NCBI GenBank assembly: GCA_029269725.1 | Contig: JARJHS010000003.1 | Coordinates: 340,292-404,291 of the forward strand | DNA: 64,000 bases | Direction: 5' to 3' | From: Pollutibacter soli | Lineage (GTDB): Bacteria > Bacteroidota > Bacteroidia > Chitinophagales > Chitinophagaceae | In this document: piece by piece, positions 18,947 through 27,961 of the stretch | Layout of the letters: every line of letters starts with the position of its first letter | Position numbering within the stretch: position 1 is the stretch's first letter | Notes under the pieces: model-generated | What the model was told of the DNA's origin: nothing | Seen by the model: the letters and a program-made list of their open reading frames with translations, nothing else | The model's database searches: none | Translations under genes and position numbers: made by a program

Positions 18947-19645
18947 ATGCGCAAATCCTGGTGGAAAATTCTCAGTATTGTTTTATTGGTATATGCTATC
19001 GTAGGCGGGTTATTGCTACCGGTTCCCGCATTAAGACAGTTGCAGGAGACTGTTCGTAATCTCTATTATCATGTAAGTATGTGGTTCGCAATGATGATAC
19101 TTTTCACGATCTCATTGGTTCATAGCATTCGCTATTTGCGTACCACCAATTTTAAATATGATATCTGTGCCCGTGATTATTCAGCGGTAGCTATAGTACT
19201 TGGTCTGCTGGGGTATGCTACCGGTGTGATCTGGGCCAGCTATACCTGGGCGGACCCGAATAATCCTGCATATGCTTCTTTTGGTTCCATAGTAAGAGAA
19301 CCCAAACTCATCGGGACTGCAATTGCCCTGCTTACCTACTTCGCTTATTTCGTGCTCAGAAGTTCTATAACTGATATCGATAAGCGTGCGAGGGTAAGCG
19401 CAGTGTATAACATATTCGCTTATGCGATGCTGTTTCCTTCTATCTGGATCATTCCGAGACTTTTGCCCAGTCTCCATCCAGGACAGGAAGGAAATCCTGC
19501 ACTCGACTTCCGTGATGTAGATACCCGGCTGCGAATGGTCTTCTGGCCTGCAGTAGCCGGATGGACGCTTCTTGCTGTCTGGATTGCCACATTAAAAGTG
19601 CGCATCGATTTTCTGAAAGAAAAAAAATGGTTACATGCGAAATAA
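18947..19645 (+). CDS. ccmC: Cytochrome c assembly protein CcmC
   Basis: Integral membrane heme-handling protein that presents heme to the CcmE chaperone. The 232-residue product has six predicted membrane helices and the tryptophan-rich periplasmic segment GVIWASYTWADPNNP near residues 96-110, equivalent to the WWD-type motif. Histidines suited to heme ligation occur in YYHVSMWFAM and in the later SLHPGQEGNP loop. Its 3' end overlaps the CcmD-like gene by 11 bp. CcsA-type proteins are related, but the size and order with ccmB favour CcmC. Confidence 0.9.
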   Translation: MRKSWWKILSIVLLVYAIVGGLLLPVPALRQLQETVRNLYYHVSMWFAMMILFTISLVHSIRYLRTTNFKYDICARDYSAVAIVLGLLGYATGVIWASYTWADPNNPAYASFGSIVREPKLIGTAIALLTYFAYFVLRSSITDIDKRARVSAVYNIFAYAMLFPSIWIIPRLLPSLHPGQEGNPALDFRDVDTRLRMVFWPAVAGWTLLAVWIATLKVRIDFLKEKKWLHAK

Positions 19646-19856
19646 AATTGCATCCCTGTTTGTTAGTTGTCTGCTGAGCCTGATAGCATTTGCAGGATAT
19701 TCACAGACGAATAATAAAGTGGAGATGGCTGACACGATGCGCAGTGAAGGGAAAATATATGTGGTAATTGCTGTCATCCTCACCATTCTTGCCGGTCTGT
19801 TTTTATACGTTGCCAGGATCGATCGCAAGCTCACTAAACTCGAAAAAGAGTCGTAA
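19635..19856 (+). CDS. CcmD-like small membrane protein
   Basis: A 73-residue protein with an N-terminal signal-like helix ending near AGYSQ, a second hydrophobic helix (IYVVIAVILTILAGLFLYVARI, about 40-61), and a charged tail DRKLTKLEKES. The single core helix followed by a basic cytoplasmic tail, and the position right after ccmC with an 11-bp overlap, are what is seen for CcmD, which stabilises the CcmABC-heme-CcmE complex. The extra N-terminal helix is typical of the longer Bacteroidota form. Assignment rests mostly on context. Confidence 0.8.
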   Translation: MRNKIASLFVSCLLSLIAFAGYSQTNNKVEMADTMRSEGKIYVVIAVILTILAGLFLYVARIDRKLTKLEKES

Positions 19857-19910
19857 ACATTTTCAACAACGATTGTCTTCATAAGAAAAACTTAAACCAA
19901 AAAAGAATTT

Positions 19911-21320
19911 ATGTCTGAGTACAGTTTCTTCGACGCTGTCTGCAAAAGCTTTGATAAAGCTGCAAAATTTACAAAGTACGATGCAGGCGTTCTCGAGCAG
20001 ATCAAACAATGTAACTCTGTGTTACGTATTCATTTTCCTGTTAAGATCGGCGATAAAATTGAAGTCATAAAAGCCTACCGCGTTCAGCATTCCCAGCACA
20101 AGCTTCCATGCAAAGGAGGTATCCGTTTCAGTGAGATGGTGAATCTGGATGAAGTAATGGCACTTGCTGCCTTGATGACGTATAAATGTGCCATCGTGAA
20201 TGTGCCTTTTGGTGGCGCTAAAGGTGGAATCAGCATCGATCCGAAAAAATATGCTGCCTACGATCTTGAAAGAATCACGAGAAGATATACCAGTGAATTA
20301 ATCAAGAAAAAATTCATCGGGCCCGGAGAAGATGTCCCTGCTCCGGATTACGGAACAGGTGAAAGAGAAATGTCCTGGATACTTGATACGTTTATGGCAA
20401 TGAATCCGGGGGAAGTTGATGCTATGGCATGCGTGACCGGCAAACCTGTTTCACAGGGTGGAGTAAGGGGTCGAAGAGAAGCTACCGGACTTGGGGTATT
20501 TTTTGGAATCCGTGAAGTTTGTGGGATGCCTGATATCATGAAAAAACTGGGTCTTGAAGTTGGTGTTGAAGGAAAGCGTGTTGTTGTACAGGGTCTTGGA
20601 AACGTAGGATATCATTCAGCCAAATTCTTCGAAGAAGCAGGTGCAAAAATTGTCGCCCTTGCAGAATATGAAGGTGCTATTTATAATGATGACGGACTTG
20701 ATGTTGATGCGGTATTCCAGCATCGCAAATCATCTGGGAGTATTCTGAATTTTCCTGGTGCGACGAATTTCGAAGTGAGCAGTGATGCACTAGAAAAAGA
20801 ATGTGACATTCTTATTCCTGCAGCACTTGAGAACGTAATCAACGGCGACAATGCGCCAAGAGTGAAAGCAAAAATCATTGGTGAAGCAGCAAACGGACCA
20901 TTGACTCCTGAAGCGGATGAAATATTTATTGAGAAAGGAGTGCTTGTAATTCCAGATATGTACCTTAATGCGGGTGGCGTAACGGTTTCTTATTTTGAAT
21001 GGCTGAAAAACCTTAGCCATGTACGTTATGGTCGCCTGGAAAAAAGATTTACAGAAAACCAGAATGCGCAATTGCTGGAGCAGATGGAAGAATTGACTGG
21101 CAAGAAAGTTTCCAGAACGCAAAAAGACCTGATGTTGCATGGTCCGGATGAAGTTGATCTGGTGCGTAGTGGATTGGAGGAGACGATGATCAATGCGACG
21201 CATGAAATAATAGATTGCTGGAGAGCAAATCCGGAGATCAAGGATATGAGGACAGCATCATTTGTGGTAGCGATTAATAAGGTGGGAACGAGTTATTCGG
21301 AGCTAGGAATATTTCCGTAG
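19911..21320 (+). CDS. gdhA: Glu/Leu/Phe/Val-family dehydrogenase (glutamate dehydrogenase-like)
   Basis: NAD(P)-dependent oxidative deamination/amination linking glutamate and 2-oxoglutarate. The 469-residue protein has [33 protein letters not shown] with the catalytic-lysine region, [20 protein letters not shown], and the coenzyme loop [15 protein letters not shown] near residues 225-239. [15 protein letters not shown] closes the pattern. It lies 54 bp after the CcmD-like gene and has its own strong terminator. The length and motifs fit glutamate rather than leucine dehydrogenase. Confidence 0.9.
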   Translation: MSEYSFFDAVCKSFDKAAKFTKYDAGVLEQIKQCNSVLRIHFPVKIGDKIEVIKAYRVQHSQHKLPCKGGIRFSEMVNLDEVMALAALMTYKCAIVNVPFGGAKGGISIDPKKYAAYDLERITRRYTSELIKKKFIGPGEDVPAPDYGTGEREMSWILDTFMAMNPGEVDAMACVTGKPVSQGGVRGRREATGLGVFFGIREVCGMPDIMKKLGLEVGVEGKRVVVQGLGNVGYHSAKFFEEAGAKIVALAEYEGAIYNDDGLDVDAVFQHRKSSGSILNFPGATNFEVSSDALEKECDILIPAALENVINGDNAPRVKAKIIGEAANGPLTPEADEIFIEKGVLVIPDMYLNAGGVTVSYFEWLKNLSHVRYGRLEKRFTENQNAQLLEQMEELTGKKVSRTQKDLMLHGPDEVDLVRSGLEETMINATHEIIDCWRANPEIKDMRTASFVVAINKVGTSYSELGIFP

Positions 21321-21344
21321 AAGAATGAGAGAAAGAGATTTTGG

Positions 21345-21373
21345 AACGCCGGCGGTTGCCGGCGTTTTTTTTT
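21345..21373 (+). terminator. Rho-independent terminator after gdhA
   Basis: A 9-bp GC-rich stem (AACGCCGGC at 21345-21353 with GCCGGCGTT at 21358-21366), a 4-nt loop and a T run to 21373. It begins 24 bp after the gdhA stop and ends 27 bp before the left inverted repeat of the IS-like element. Confidence 0.93.
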
Positions 21374-21400
21374 GGTTGGCTGTGCTGCGGTGGCCCCCGG

Positions 21401-21427
21401 CCGATTAGCCATTTAGGCCGCATTGAG
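21401..21427. repeat. Left inverted repeat of the IS-like element
   Basis: The outer 16 bases match the right end exactly in inverted orientation, and the inner part is imperfect. The outer base pair is CC rather than the GG commonly seen for IS1595 ends, so the precise boundary may be off by a few bases. Confidence 0.75.
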
Positions 21428-21504
21428 AAAAATACAGCGGGATTGCGATGAAAACATCTTTTCCCTGAACACACTATTGATGAGATTTGATCAAATCTTA
21501 TCCA

Positions 21505-22356
21505 ATGTTCAACAGAATTTCTATCAGGGATTTTCAAAAAAAATTTACAACAGAAGACGATTGTAAAAAATATCTTTTTGATTTAAAATGGGGATCCGGA
21601 TATCATTGCCGTCGATGCAATCATCACCTGTATTATCCCGGAAGAACTTCATTTCATATGCGATGCAAAAGCTGTGACTATGATGAGTCTGTTACTGCAG
21701 GAACGCTGTTTCACAAAATTAAATTCCCCTTGCTGAAAGCATTTGGAATTATTTTCTTTGTATGTGTTCGGAAAAAAGGAATGTCAACTCTTGAACTAAG
21801 CAAGACTTTTGCAATTCGCCAGAAGACCGCCTGGCTTTTCAAGCGAAAACTTCAGATGGCAATGATCGACGCCGGGTTCACTGACTGGAAGAATGTTTCA
21901 GAACAGCTTAATTTCGAAATTAGTGACCATCCATCATCGAAATCAGACATAGAATGTGCACATCATGATGGATCAATATTAATTGCGAGGAAAAAGGGAT
22001 CTCCGATTACGGCTACTTGTATTATTCAAAAAGAAAACAACAATACTAATATAACGCTTGAAGCAAGCCGAAAATTAATCTATCGCTTCCGGAAAAAGGT
22101 TGTCACCGGCAATAGTGAATATGTTCCTTTAAATAAAAACAACATTATCAGATCCATCGGCGACATCATTTTAAGCAATCTAAAAAATTGGTTGAAAGGC
22201 ATTCACCATCACTGTTCACTCAGATTTCTTAAGGGCTATCTCGATGAGTTTTTCTTTCGGTTCAATTTTCGGCGCCAGTTAAAAACCATCTGGCATCAAA
22301 TTTTATTAAGACTAATCAGCCGGCCTCCCTACTTTTATAAGCCCAATGAGCTCTAA
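21505..22356 (+). CDS. IS1595-like transposase, probably catalytically degenerate
   Basis: A 283-residue protein from the ATG at 21505. The N-terminus has a zinc ribbon (CRRC at about 35-38, CKSC at about 54-57) followed by a TAGTLFHKIKFPL helix region as in IS1595 transposases. The C-terminus (LKNWLKGIHHHCSLRFLKGYLDEFFFRFNFRR) matches the end of the ISXO2-like DDE domain. In between, the expected acidic residues are not recognisable: the place of ITDG reads VVTGNSEY, and the first Asp-Glu motif is replaced by low-similarity sequence. The frame is open throughout. It may be a defective copy or a diverged subgroup. Confidence 0.7.
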   Translation: MFNRISIRDFQKKFTTEDDCKKYLFDLKWGSGYHCRRCNHHLYYPGRTSFHMRCKSCDYDESVTAGTLFHKIKFPLLKAFGIIFFVCVRKKGMSTLELSKTFAIRQKTAWLFKRKLQMAMIDAGFTDWKNVSEQLNFEISDHPSSKSDIECAHHDGSILIARKKGSPITATCIIQKENNNTNITLEASRKLIYRFRKKVVTGNSEYVPLNKNNIIRSIGDIILSNLKNWLKGIHHHCSLRFLKGYLDEFFFRFNFRRQLKTIWHQILLRLISRPPYFYKPNEL

Positions 22357-22368
22357 ATGGCTAATCGG
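22342..22368. repeat. Right inverted repeat of the IS-like element
   Basis: The outer 16 bases are the exact reverse complement of 21401-21416. The repeat contains the transposase stop codon (22354-22356) and an ATG (22357) that runs in frame into the next gene. Confidence 0.75.
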
Positions 22369-22410
22369 TTGGAGAAGCAAGCACCAAACCCAATAACTAA
22401 AATCTATCTA

Positions 22411-22968
22411 ATGAACCTCGCCTTTATCCTCTTCAACGGAATCACGTGGATGGACCTCATCGGTATCTATGAACCTGTTCAAAAACTTAAATCCCTCAAC
22501 TATCTCCCGGATCTGAAATGGGATTTCTGTGGCTTCACCTCCGAAATTTCAGACTACGGCGGCTTTACAGTTAAGCCTACTCAGATAAAAAACGACCTCT
22601 CTTCTTACGATGCGATAATAGTCCCGGGAGGAAAAGGAACACGAGATATGATCTCCAATACTGAATTTTTACAGTGGCTCCAGACAGCGGCTAATGTTCA
22701 ATACAAAATCTCTGTTTGCACCGGCTCCTTACTCTTAGGTGCTGCCGGATTTCTTAAAGACAGAAAAGCAACTACTCATTTCGACGAGCATGAAACTTTA
22801 CGCCCCTATTGTGGCGAGGTGAGAACCGATCGTGTTGTTGTAGATGGAACTGTTATAACTGCCGGAGCAGTGACGGCAGCGATAGATCTCGGACTGCATC
22901 TCTGCAGAGAATGGGCGAATGACGAAGCTGCTGTAGTAATCAGGTATAAGATGGATTACAGGAACTGA
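22411..22968 (+). CDS. DJ-1/PfpI-family protein (isonitrile hydratase/GlxA-like)
   Basis: A 185-residue class I glutamine-amidotransferase-like protein. The sequence has an N-terminal ILFNGITWMDLIGIYEPVQ, the PGGKGTRDM loop, and the nucleophile elbow SVCTGSLLLGAAG (Cys near residue 108), typical of the DJ-1/PfpI branch that includes isonitrile hydratase. The frame is open back to 22357 inside the IS-like repeat, but the ATG at 22411 matches the family start, so the longer form is probably an insertion artefact. Substrate unknown. Some homologs are N-terminal domains of AraC regulators; no DNA-binding domain is present here. Confidence 0.85.
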   Translation: MNLAFILFNGITWMDLIGIYEPVQKLKSLNYLPDLKWDFCGFTSEISDYGGFTVKPTQIKNDLSSYDAIIVPGGKGTRDMISNTEFLQWLQTAANVQYKISVCTGSLLLGAAGFLKDRKATTHFDEHETLRPYCGEVRTDRVVVDGTVITAGAVTAAIDLGLHLCREWANDEAAVVIRYKMDYRN

Positions 22969-22990
22969 AAGATTGTCTTCTTCCCAAAAA

Positions 22991-23629
22991 CTACCTTTTC
23001 ACAAAATCGGTGTTGTTAAATATTACGCTCATTCTTTTCGCAGGGATATCAACTTTCACCTTCGATGGATGTTTCAATCCATTATTATCAACAGTGTACT
23101 CTATGGTTCCCATAACATCATCTTCATCAATGACAGTTGTAAATGTTAGACCGCGCACCATAAAAATAATTTTATCGATATCCATTGTTACTTTATCCTC
23201 CTTGATCATATAATCTCCGCCACTCAGTTCGATCATATTTCCGGAGTCAGTTTGCATGCCTGATGTCTTGTAAAACGCGGTGAGTTGAGCATCAGTCGGA
23301 CCTGTATATTTTGAAATCAACGCTGCTAATTTTTGTACCAGTTGTACTGCAGGGTCATCTGGTAATGGCGCCGCTCCTGCTTTCTCAGTAAGCAGCATGC
23401 TTCCATCCTTATTCCATTTGACATTATATAACAATACAGGATATTTTTTATCTCTTGCCGAAATATCCGTTTTCATTGTCCACTCATAAGTACGAAGTGT
23501 ATTCAGCGTTTCCGTTGCAGACAGCAGCAAAAGCTGCTTCTTTGTACTATCAGATTGCTGCGCAAATGATATTGACGTTATGAAGCTGCAAAAACAAAAA
23601 GCAATACATCTAATCATTGATCTGAACAT
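22991..23629 (-). CDS. Secreted hypothetical protein
   Basis: A 212-residue protein of unknown function. The first 22 residues form a signal peptide ending ITSISFAQ, so the mature protein should be periplasmic or outer-membrane associated. The rest has alternating beta-like stretches such as MIELSGGDYMIKEDKVTMDIDKIIFMV and a tail KVKVDIPAKRMSVIFNN, loosely resembling LolA-like beta folds. I do not assign it to a family. It lies 6 bp downstream of the HsdR-N-domain gene, which suggests co-transcription. Confidence 0.75.
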   Translation of the reverse strand: MFRSMIRCIAFCFCSFITSISFAQQSDSTKKQLLLLSATETLNTLRTYEWTMKTDISARDKKYPVLLYNVKWNKDGSMLLTEKAGAAPLPDDPAVQLVQKLAALISKYTGPTDAQLTAFYKTSGMQTDSGNMIELSGGDYMIKEDKVTMDIDKIIFMVRGLTFTTVIDEDDVMGTIEYTVDNNGLKHPSKVKVDIPAKRMSVIFNNTDFVKR

Positions 23630-23635
23630 GAGTAT

Positions 23636-24088
23636 TTAATTTTTCACAGATTTTGGATAGTCAGGAAAATTATCCAGCCAGCTTGCGGTTCCATCTGCGC
23701 GCTCAGCAACAAAGCAATTATTTCCATTCGTAATTACCAGATACTGAACTGGTACGACCATATTATATCTCAACACCTGCATCAGTACATCCTCTGATAA
23801 CATTACATTCTGGGACTTACATTCGATCATCATCCACGGCTGATGGTCACCGTTATAAATGAGTACATCAAACCTCTTTTTTATTTTTCCCAGCCAGATT
23901 TCTTTCTCTACCGATATAATCGCAGCAGGATATCCTTTCTTTGTGATCAGCCAGTTCAAAATATTCTGCCTCACCCACTCTTCCGGAGTAAGCCGCACCC
24001 AGCTCTTACGACAGGCATCAAAAATTTCTTTTTTTCCTGCACTGACCCGGGTTTTGAATGCCGGTTCGGGATACTCAATCAGAATCAT
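23636..24088 (-). CDS. Solitary HsdR N-terminal-domain (PD-(D/E)XK) protein
   Basis: A 150-residue protein matching the N-terminal nuclease-like domain of type I restriction R subunits. The motif RFDVLIYNGDHQPWMMIECKSQNV contains the D-(x)n-ECK pattern of the PD-(D/E)XK fold, with a preceding VRQNILNWLITKKGYP helix. No helicase, HsdM or HsdS genes are nearby. Stand-alone copies are common in Bacteroidota and are probably a cellular nuclease or DNA-binding factor rather than part of a restriction system. The frame is open to an ATG at 24133, but that start would leave only 6 bp to the divergent AMP nucleosidase gene, so 24088 is preferred. Confidence 0.78.
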   Translation of the reverse strand: MILIEYPEPAFKTRVSAGKKEIFDACRKSWVRLTPEEWVRQNILNWLITKKGYPAAIISVEKEIWLGKIKKRFDVLIYNGDHQPWMMIECKSQNVMLSEDVLMQVLRYNMVVPVQYLVITNGNNCFVAERADGTASWLDNFPDYPKSVKN

Positions 24089-24139
24089 GTCTTCAAAGTT
24101 CAATACTTTTATATCAAACACAAATAAACGCAAGTAAGC

Positions 24140-24910
24140 ATGAACAGCAAAGAGGATATCGTTAAAAACTGGCTTCCGAGATATACGGGGGCAAGCCTTG
24201 AAAGTTTTGGTCAGTATATTTTATTGACCAATTTCTACAACTATGTTAACCTTTTTGCTGAATGGAACAATGTAAAAATAATAGGCGCTGACAAACCGAT
24301 GCAATGCGCTACTGCCAACGGAATTACTATTATCAATTTCGGAATGGGCAGCCCTACCGCTGCGACAGTGATGGACCTCCTCACAGCCATCAGCCCCAGC
24401 GGTGTTCTCTTCCTGGGCAAATGTGGCGGATTGAAAAAAAGAAACAAATTAGGAGATCTTATACTTCCGATCGCAGCTATAAGAGGGGAAGGAACTTCGA
24501 ATGATTATTTTCCACCCGAAGTACCTGCCCTGCCGGCATTTGCATTGCAGAAAGCTATTTCGACAACGATACGCGAGTATGAAGTTGATTACTGGACAGG
24601 AACAGTATACACCACCAATCGCCGTGTATGGGAGCATGATGAAGAGTTTAAAGCATACCTGCAAAAAATCAGGGCATATGCGATTGATATGGAAACTGCG
24701 ACTATTTTTTCAGTAGGATTCTATAATAAAATCCCTACAGGTGCTTTGCTACTGGTCAGCGATCAACCAATGACGCCGGACGGAGTGAAAACTGAAGAGA
24801 GCGACAAAAAAATTACTTCCAGCTATGTTGAAAATCATCTTCGCATTGGGATCGATTCATTAAAACAATTAATTAACGGCGGCCAGACTGTCAGACATCT
24901 TCGCTTCTGA
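24140..24910 (+). CDS. amn: AMP nucleosidase
   Basis: Hydrolyses AMP to adenine and ribose 5-phosphate. The 256-residue protein is the short Bacteroidota form, without the extra N-terminal regulatory domain of the enterobacterial enzyme. Phosphorylase-superfamily motifs are INFGMGSPTAATVMDLL, GVLFLGKCGGLKKRNKLGDLILP and AIDMETATIFSVGFYNKIPTGALLLVSDQP. The METAT segment and SDQP residues are typical of the nucleoside-binding site. A close alternative is another nucleoside phosphorylase-like enzyme. It is divergent from the HsdR-N gene and 48 bp upstream of the ABC ATPase gene. Confidence 0.88.
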   Translation: MNSKEDIVKNWLPRYTGASLESFGQYILLTNFYNYVNLFAEWNNVKIIGADKPMQCATANGITIINFGMGSPTAATVMDLLTAISPSGVLFLGKCGGLKKRNKLGDLILPIAAIRGEGTSNDYFPPEVPALPAFALQKAISTTIREYEVDYWTGTVYTTNRRVWEHDEEFKAYLQKIRAYAIDMETATIFSVGFYNKIPTGALLLVSDQPMTPDGVKTEESDKKITSSYVENHLRIGIDSLKQLINGGQTVRHLRF

Positions 24911-24958
24911 TCAGTTGAACATATTTACTATGTATAATGTCCATTCTGAATTTTCCAG

Positions 24959-26665
24959 ATGAAGAAACTGCTTGAAATAAAGGATCTCACAGTTTCTTTT
25001 TCTACGGGAAAAGAAAAAATTCCTGCAATCAGAAACATCAGCTTTACAATAGATCGTGGAGAAACACTCGCTATTGTTGGGGAGTCTGGTTCGGGGAAAT
25101 CGGTTACGGCAATGTCTATTTTACAACTATTGCCAGCGCCACCCGCAGAATATTCATCAGGAGAAATATTTTTCTATAATGATGAGAAAAAGGTAGACCT
25201 GCTGGCTGAAACAACAAGCGTACTAAGACAGATACGCGGTAACAGGATCGCGATGATTTTCCAGGAACCAATGACGTCATTAAATCCTGTGCTGACCTGC
25301 GGAACACAGGTGATGGAATCCATTCTTGTTCATAAGAAAATTTCAAAATCCGAGGCAAAGAACAAATCCTTACAACTTTTTACCCAGGTCAGGCTTCCTG
25401 ATCCTGAAAATATTTTCAAAAAGTATCCGCATGAACTTAGTGGTGGACAGAAACAACGTGTGATGATTGCTATGGCCATGAGCTGTTCGCCGGATTTGTT
25501 GATTGCTGACGAACCGACCACAGCTCTTGATGTCACAGTACAAAAAGGAATTCTGGAATTGATCCGTGAATTGCAAATGCAGCATGGAATGGGTGTGATG
25601 TTCATCACTCATGATCTCGGTCTTGTCCAGGAAATCGCAGATCGGATTGTTGTCATGTATCGTGGAGAAATTGTTGAACAGGGTGATACACCATCGATAT
25701 TAAATAGCCCCCAACATCCTTACACAAAAGCATTGATTGCATGTCGGCCGACAGGTCGGTCAAAAGGATTTCGTCTTCCTGTCGTCAGTGATTTTTTAAA
25801 TGCGGAGAAACAACCGCACATCGCAAAAGAAATTATATCGAATGTCCAATCTTCGGTAATAAATACTGAAATACTCATCAAAGTGGAAAATCTTTCCATC
25901 AGGTATAAAACTTCAGGTTTCTTCAGAAAAAAAGATCAGCTGGCCGTTGATAATGTCAGCTTCGAAATTTTTAAAGGCGAAACCCTCGGCTTGGTGGGCG
26001 AATCGGGATCAGGGAAAACAACACTTGGCCGGGCACTGATCGGATTACTGAAACCTTCATCAGGAAAAATAATTATTGGCGATAGTGATAGCAGCAAATT
26101 GAGTACAGGAGAGTGGCAGAAGCTGAGAGAAAAAATTCAAATCGTCTTCCAGGACCCCTATGCTTCACTTAATCCGCGGTTAACGATTGGATCGGCCATC
26201 AGCGAACCGTTGCAAGTTCATCATCCGCAAATTGATAAAACGACAAGGAAAAGTAAGATTGATCATTTGCTCGAAAAAGTAAATCTGAAAGCAGAATATT
26301 ATTACCGTTACCCTCACCAGTTTTCCGGTGGCCAGCGTCAACGGATTGGAATTGCCCGGGCACTGATTCTTAATCCGGCGTTTATTGTTTTCGACGAATC
26401 CGTTTCCGCCCTGGACGTCAGTGTGCAAGCACAGGTGTTGAATCTGCTAAACGACCTGAAGAAAGAATTCAACTTTACTGCGGTTTTTATCTCCCACGAT
26501 TTATCGGTTGTTCATTATGTCAGTGACAGGATCATAGTGATGAACAGGGGACGAATTGTCGAGACTGGTACTGCCAACCAGGTTTTTTTCCATCCAAAGG
26601 ATGAATATACCAGGAAACTGGTAAGCGCCGTTCCCGGAAATCCGTTTGCACAACATGGCCGTTAG
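24959..26665 (+). CDS. ABC transporter ATPase with two nucleotide-binding domains (oligopeptide/dipeptide type)
   Basis: A 568-residue fusion of two DppD/DppF-type ATPase halves. The first has GESGSGKSVTAMS, signature LSGGQKQRVMIAMAMS and the DEPTTALDVT Walker B. The second repeats this as GESGSGKTTLGRAL, FSGGQRQRIGIARAL and DESVSALDVS. Each half has the C-terminal oligopeptide extension (YTKALIACRP and YTRKLVSAVPG). Such fused ATPases energise peptide, nickel or glutathione importers. The permease and binding protein genes are not adjacent, so the substrate is unknown. Confidence 0.92.
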   Translation: MKKLLEIKDLTVSFSTGKEKIPAIRNISFTIDRGETLAIVGESGSGKSVTAMSILQLLPAPPAEYSSGEIFFYNDEKKVDLLAETTSVLRQIRGNRIAMIFQEPMTSLNPVLTCGTQVMESILVHKKISKSEAKNKSLQLFTQVRLPDPENIFKKYPHELSGGQKQRVMIAMAMSCSPDLLIADEPTTALDVTVQKGILELIRELQMQHGMGVMFITHDLGLVQEIADRIVVMYRGEIVEQGDTPSILNSPQHPYTKALIACRPTGRSKGFRLPVVSDFLNAEKQPHIAKEIISNVQSSVINTEILIKVENLSIRYKTSGFFRKKDQLAVDNVSFEIFKGETLGLVGESGSGKTTLGRALIGLLKPSSGKIIIGDSDSSKLSTGEWQKLREKIQIVFQDPYASLNPRLTIGSAISEPLQVHHPQIDKTTRKSKIDHLLEKVNLKAEYYYRYPHQFSGGQRQRIGIARALILNPAFIVFDESVSALDVSVQAQVLNLLNDLKKEFNFTAVFISHDLSVVHYVSDRIIVMNRGRIVETGTANQVFFHPKDEYTRKLVSAVPGNPFAQHGR

Positions 26666-26777
26666 TTCATTTTTATACCCTGACCCAAACCCGATCTATA
26701 TAAGTCGTTGATTTTCAAAATGAAACATGTTAAAAAACTGTTGGGAAATAATACATCCGTAGTTTACTATAATTATA

Positions 26778-26785
26778 TACCTTTG
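26778..26785 (+). promoter_or_regulatory. Candidate -7 box for queA
   Basis: TACCTTTG, a full match to TAnnTTTG, lies 126 bp upstream of queA. It implies an unusually long leader of roughly 120 nt compared with other genes here. The rest of the 246-bp gap (26666-26911) is AT-rich and holds no gene. Confidence 0.55.
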
Positions 26786-26911
26786 CCCGCCTTCAGCCTA
26801 GTCAGGGAACAACCTGGTACCGTAAGATCAGGTTTGCATGCGTAGTTCTGCGAATGGATTGGATGATATGCCGGTTTGTTTCATGGGGACTGAATTTAAA
26901 TAAATTGATGC

Positions 26912-27961
26912 ATGAAGTTATCCCAGTTTCGCTTTGACCTCCCTCTTAATCTTATCGCTCAGTATCCAACTAAAAAAAGAGAAGATGCCCGTATGATGGT
27001 CGTTCACCGGGAAACCGGCCAGATCGAGAATCGTCATTTTCGTGACATCATGGAGTATTTTGATGATAAGGACGTATTCGTAGTTAATAATACAAAAGTA
27101 TTTCCGGCACGCATGTATGGTCGCAAGGAAAAGACCGGTGCCAAAATTGAAGTCTTCCTTCTCCGTGAACTCAACAGGCAGAATCGCCTGTGGGATGTAA
27201 TCGTTGATCCCGCAAGAAAGATTCGTGTTGGAAACAAACTTTATTTCGGAGAAACAGATGAGCTGGTTGCAGAGGTAATCGACAATACCACTTCCCGCGG
27301 TCGTACCATTCGTTTTCTTTTTGATGGTCCCGAAGAAGAATTCAAACAGATTCTTAATAATTTGGGTGAAACTCCGCTTCCGAAATATATCAAACGTAAA
27401 CCCGACGAAGAAGATCGCGAGCGTTACCAGACTGTTTATGCAAAACATGAAGGTGCAGTTGCTGCTCCTACCGCAGGTCTGCATTTCAGTATTGAACTGA
27501 TCAAACGTTTAGAGATCCAGGGTATTCGTTTCGCTGAAGTAACTCTTCATACCGGCCTGGGTACTTTCAGACCGATCGAAGTAGAAGATCTCAGCAAACA
27601 CAAAATGGATGCTGAATATTATCGTATAGAAGAAAGCGCCTGTAAAATTGTAAACAAAGCAAAAACAACAGGCCATAGAATATGTTCCGTTGGAACAACA
27701 ACTATGCGTGCGCTTGAAACTTCATTCACAGCAGAAAAACTGTTGAAACCTTCTGAGGGCTGGACGAATATTTTTATCCATCCTCCTTATAAGTTTTCAA
27801 TTTCTGACGCATTAATCACTAATTTCCATTTGCCAAAAACAAGTTTGTTGATTATGACCTGCGCATTTGCAGGATATGATCTGGCGATGGAAGCGTATAA
27901 AAAAGCAATCAAAGACAAATATCGTTTCTTCAGCTATGGTGATGCGATGTTAGTGATATGA
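26912..27961 (+). CDS. queA: S-adenosylmethionine:tRNA ribosyltransferase-isomerase
   Basis: Forms epoxyqueuosine in tRNA by transferring and isomerising the ribosyl part of SAM onto preQ1. The 349-residue length is standard. Conserved blocks include [56 protein letters not shown] and [26 protein letters not shown], plus the C-terminal [19 protein letters not shown]. It is a single gene with its own promoter candidate and a terminator 70 bp after the stop. Confidence 0.96.
   Translation: MKLSQFRFDLPLNLIAQYPTKKREDARMMVVHRETGQIENRHFRDIMEYFDDKDVFVVNNTKVFPARMYGRKEKTGAKIEVFLLRELNRQNRLWDVIVDPARKIRVGNKLYFGETDELVAEVIDNTTSRGRTIRFLFDGPEEEFKQILNNLGETPLPKYIKRKPDEEDRERYQTVYAKHEGAVAAPTAGLHFSIELIKRLEIQGIRFAEVTLHTGLGTFRPIEVEDLSKHKMDAEYYRIEESACKIVNKAKTTGHRICSVGTTTMRALETSFTAEKLLKPSEGWTNIFIHPPYKFSISDALITNFHLPKTSLLIMTCAFAGYDLAMEAYKKAIKDKYRFFSYGDAMLVI

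Larger units (their letters stand above)
21401..22368 (+). mobile_element. IS1595-like insertion element (about 968 bp) with inverted terminal repeats
   Basis: A perfect 16-bp inverted repeat bounds one gene: CCGATTAGCCATTTAG at 21401-21416 and its reverse complement at 22353-22368. The match continues inward imperfectly for about 11 more bases (CATTG shared). The enclosed gene has IS1595-type transposase features and its stop codon lies inside the right repeat. No matching 8-bp target duplication flanks the ends as drawn. The element sits between the gdhA terminator and the DJ-1 gene and is more AT-rich than its neighbours. Confidence 0.75.

Noticed and set aside
22357..22410. N-terminal extension of the DJ-1 protein starting inside the IS end
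   Set aside because: The added residues derive from the inverted repeat and downstream spacer; the family start is at 22411.
23636..24088. Remnant of a type I restriction-modification system
   Set aside because: No HsdM, HsdS or helicase fragments are seen, and stand-alone copies are common in this phylum.
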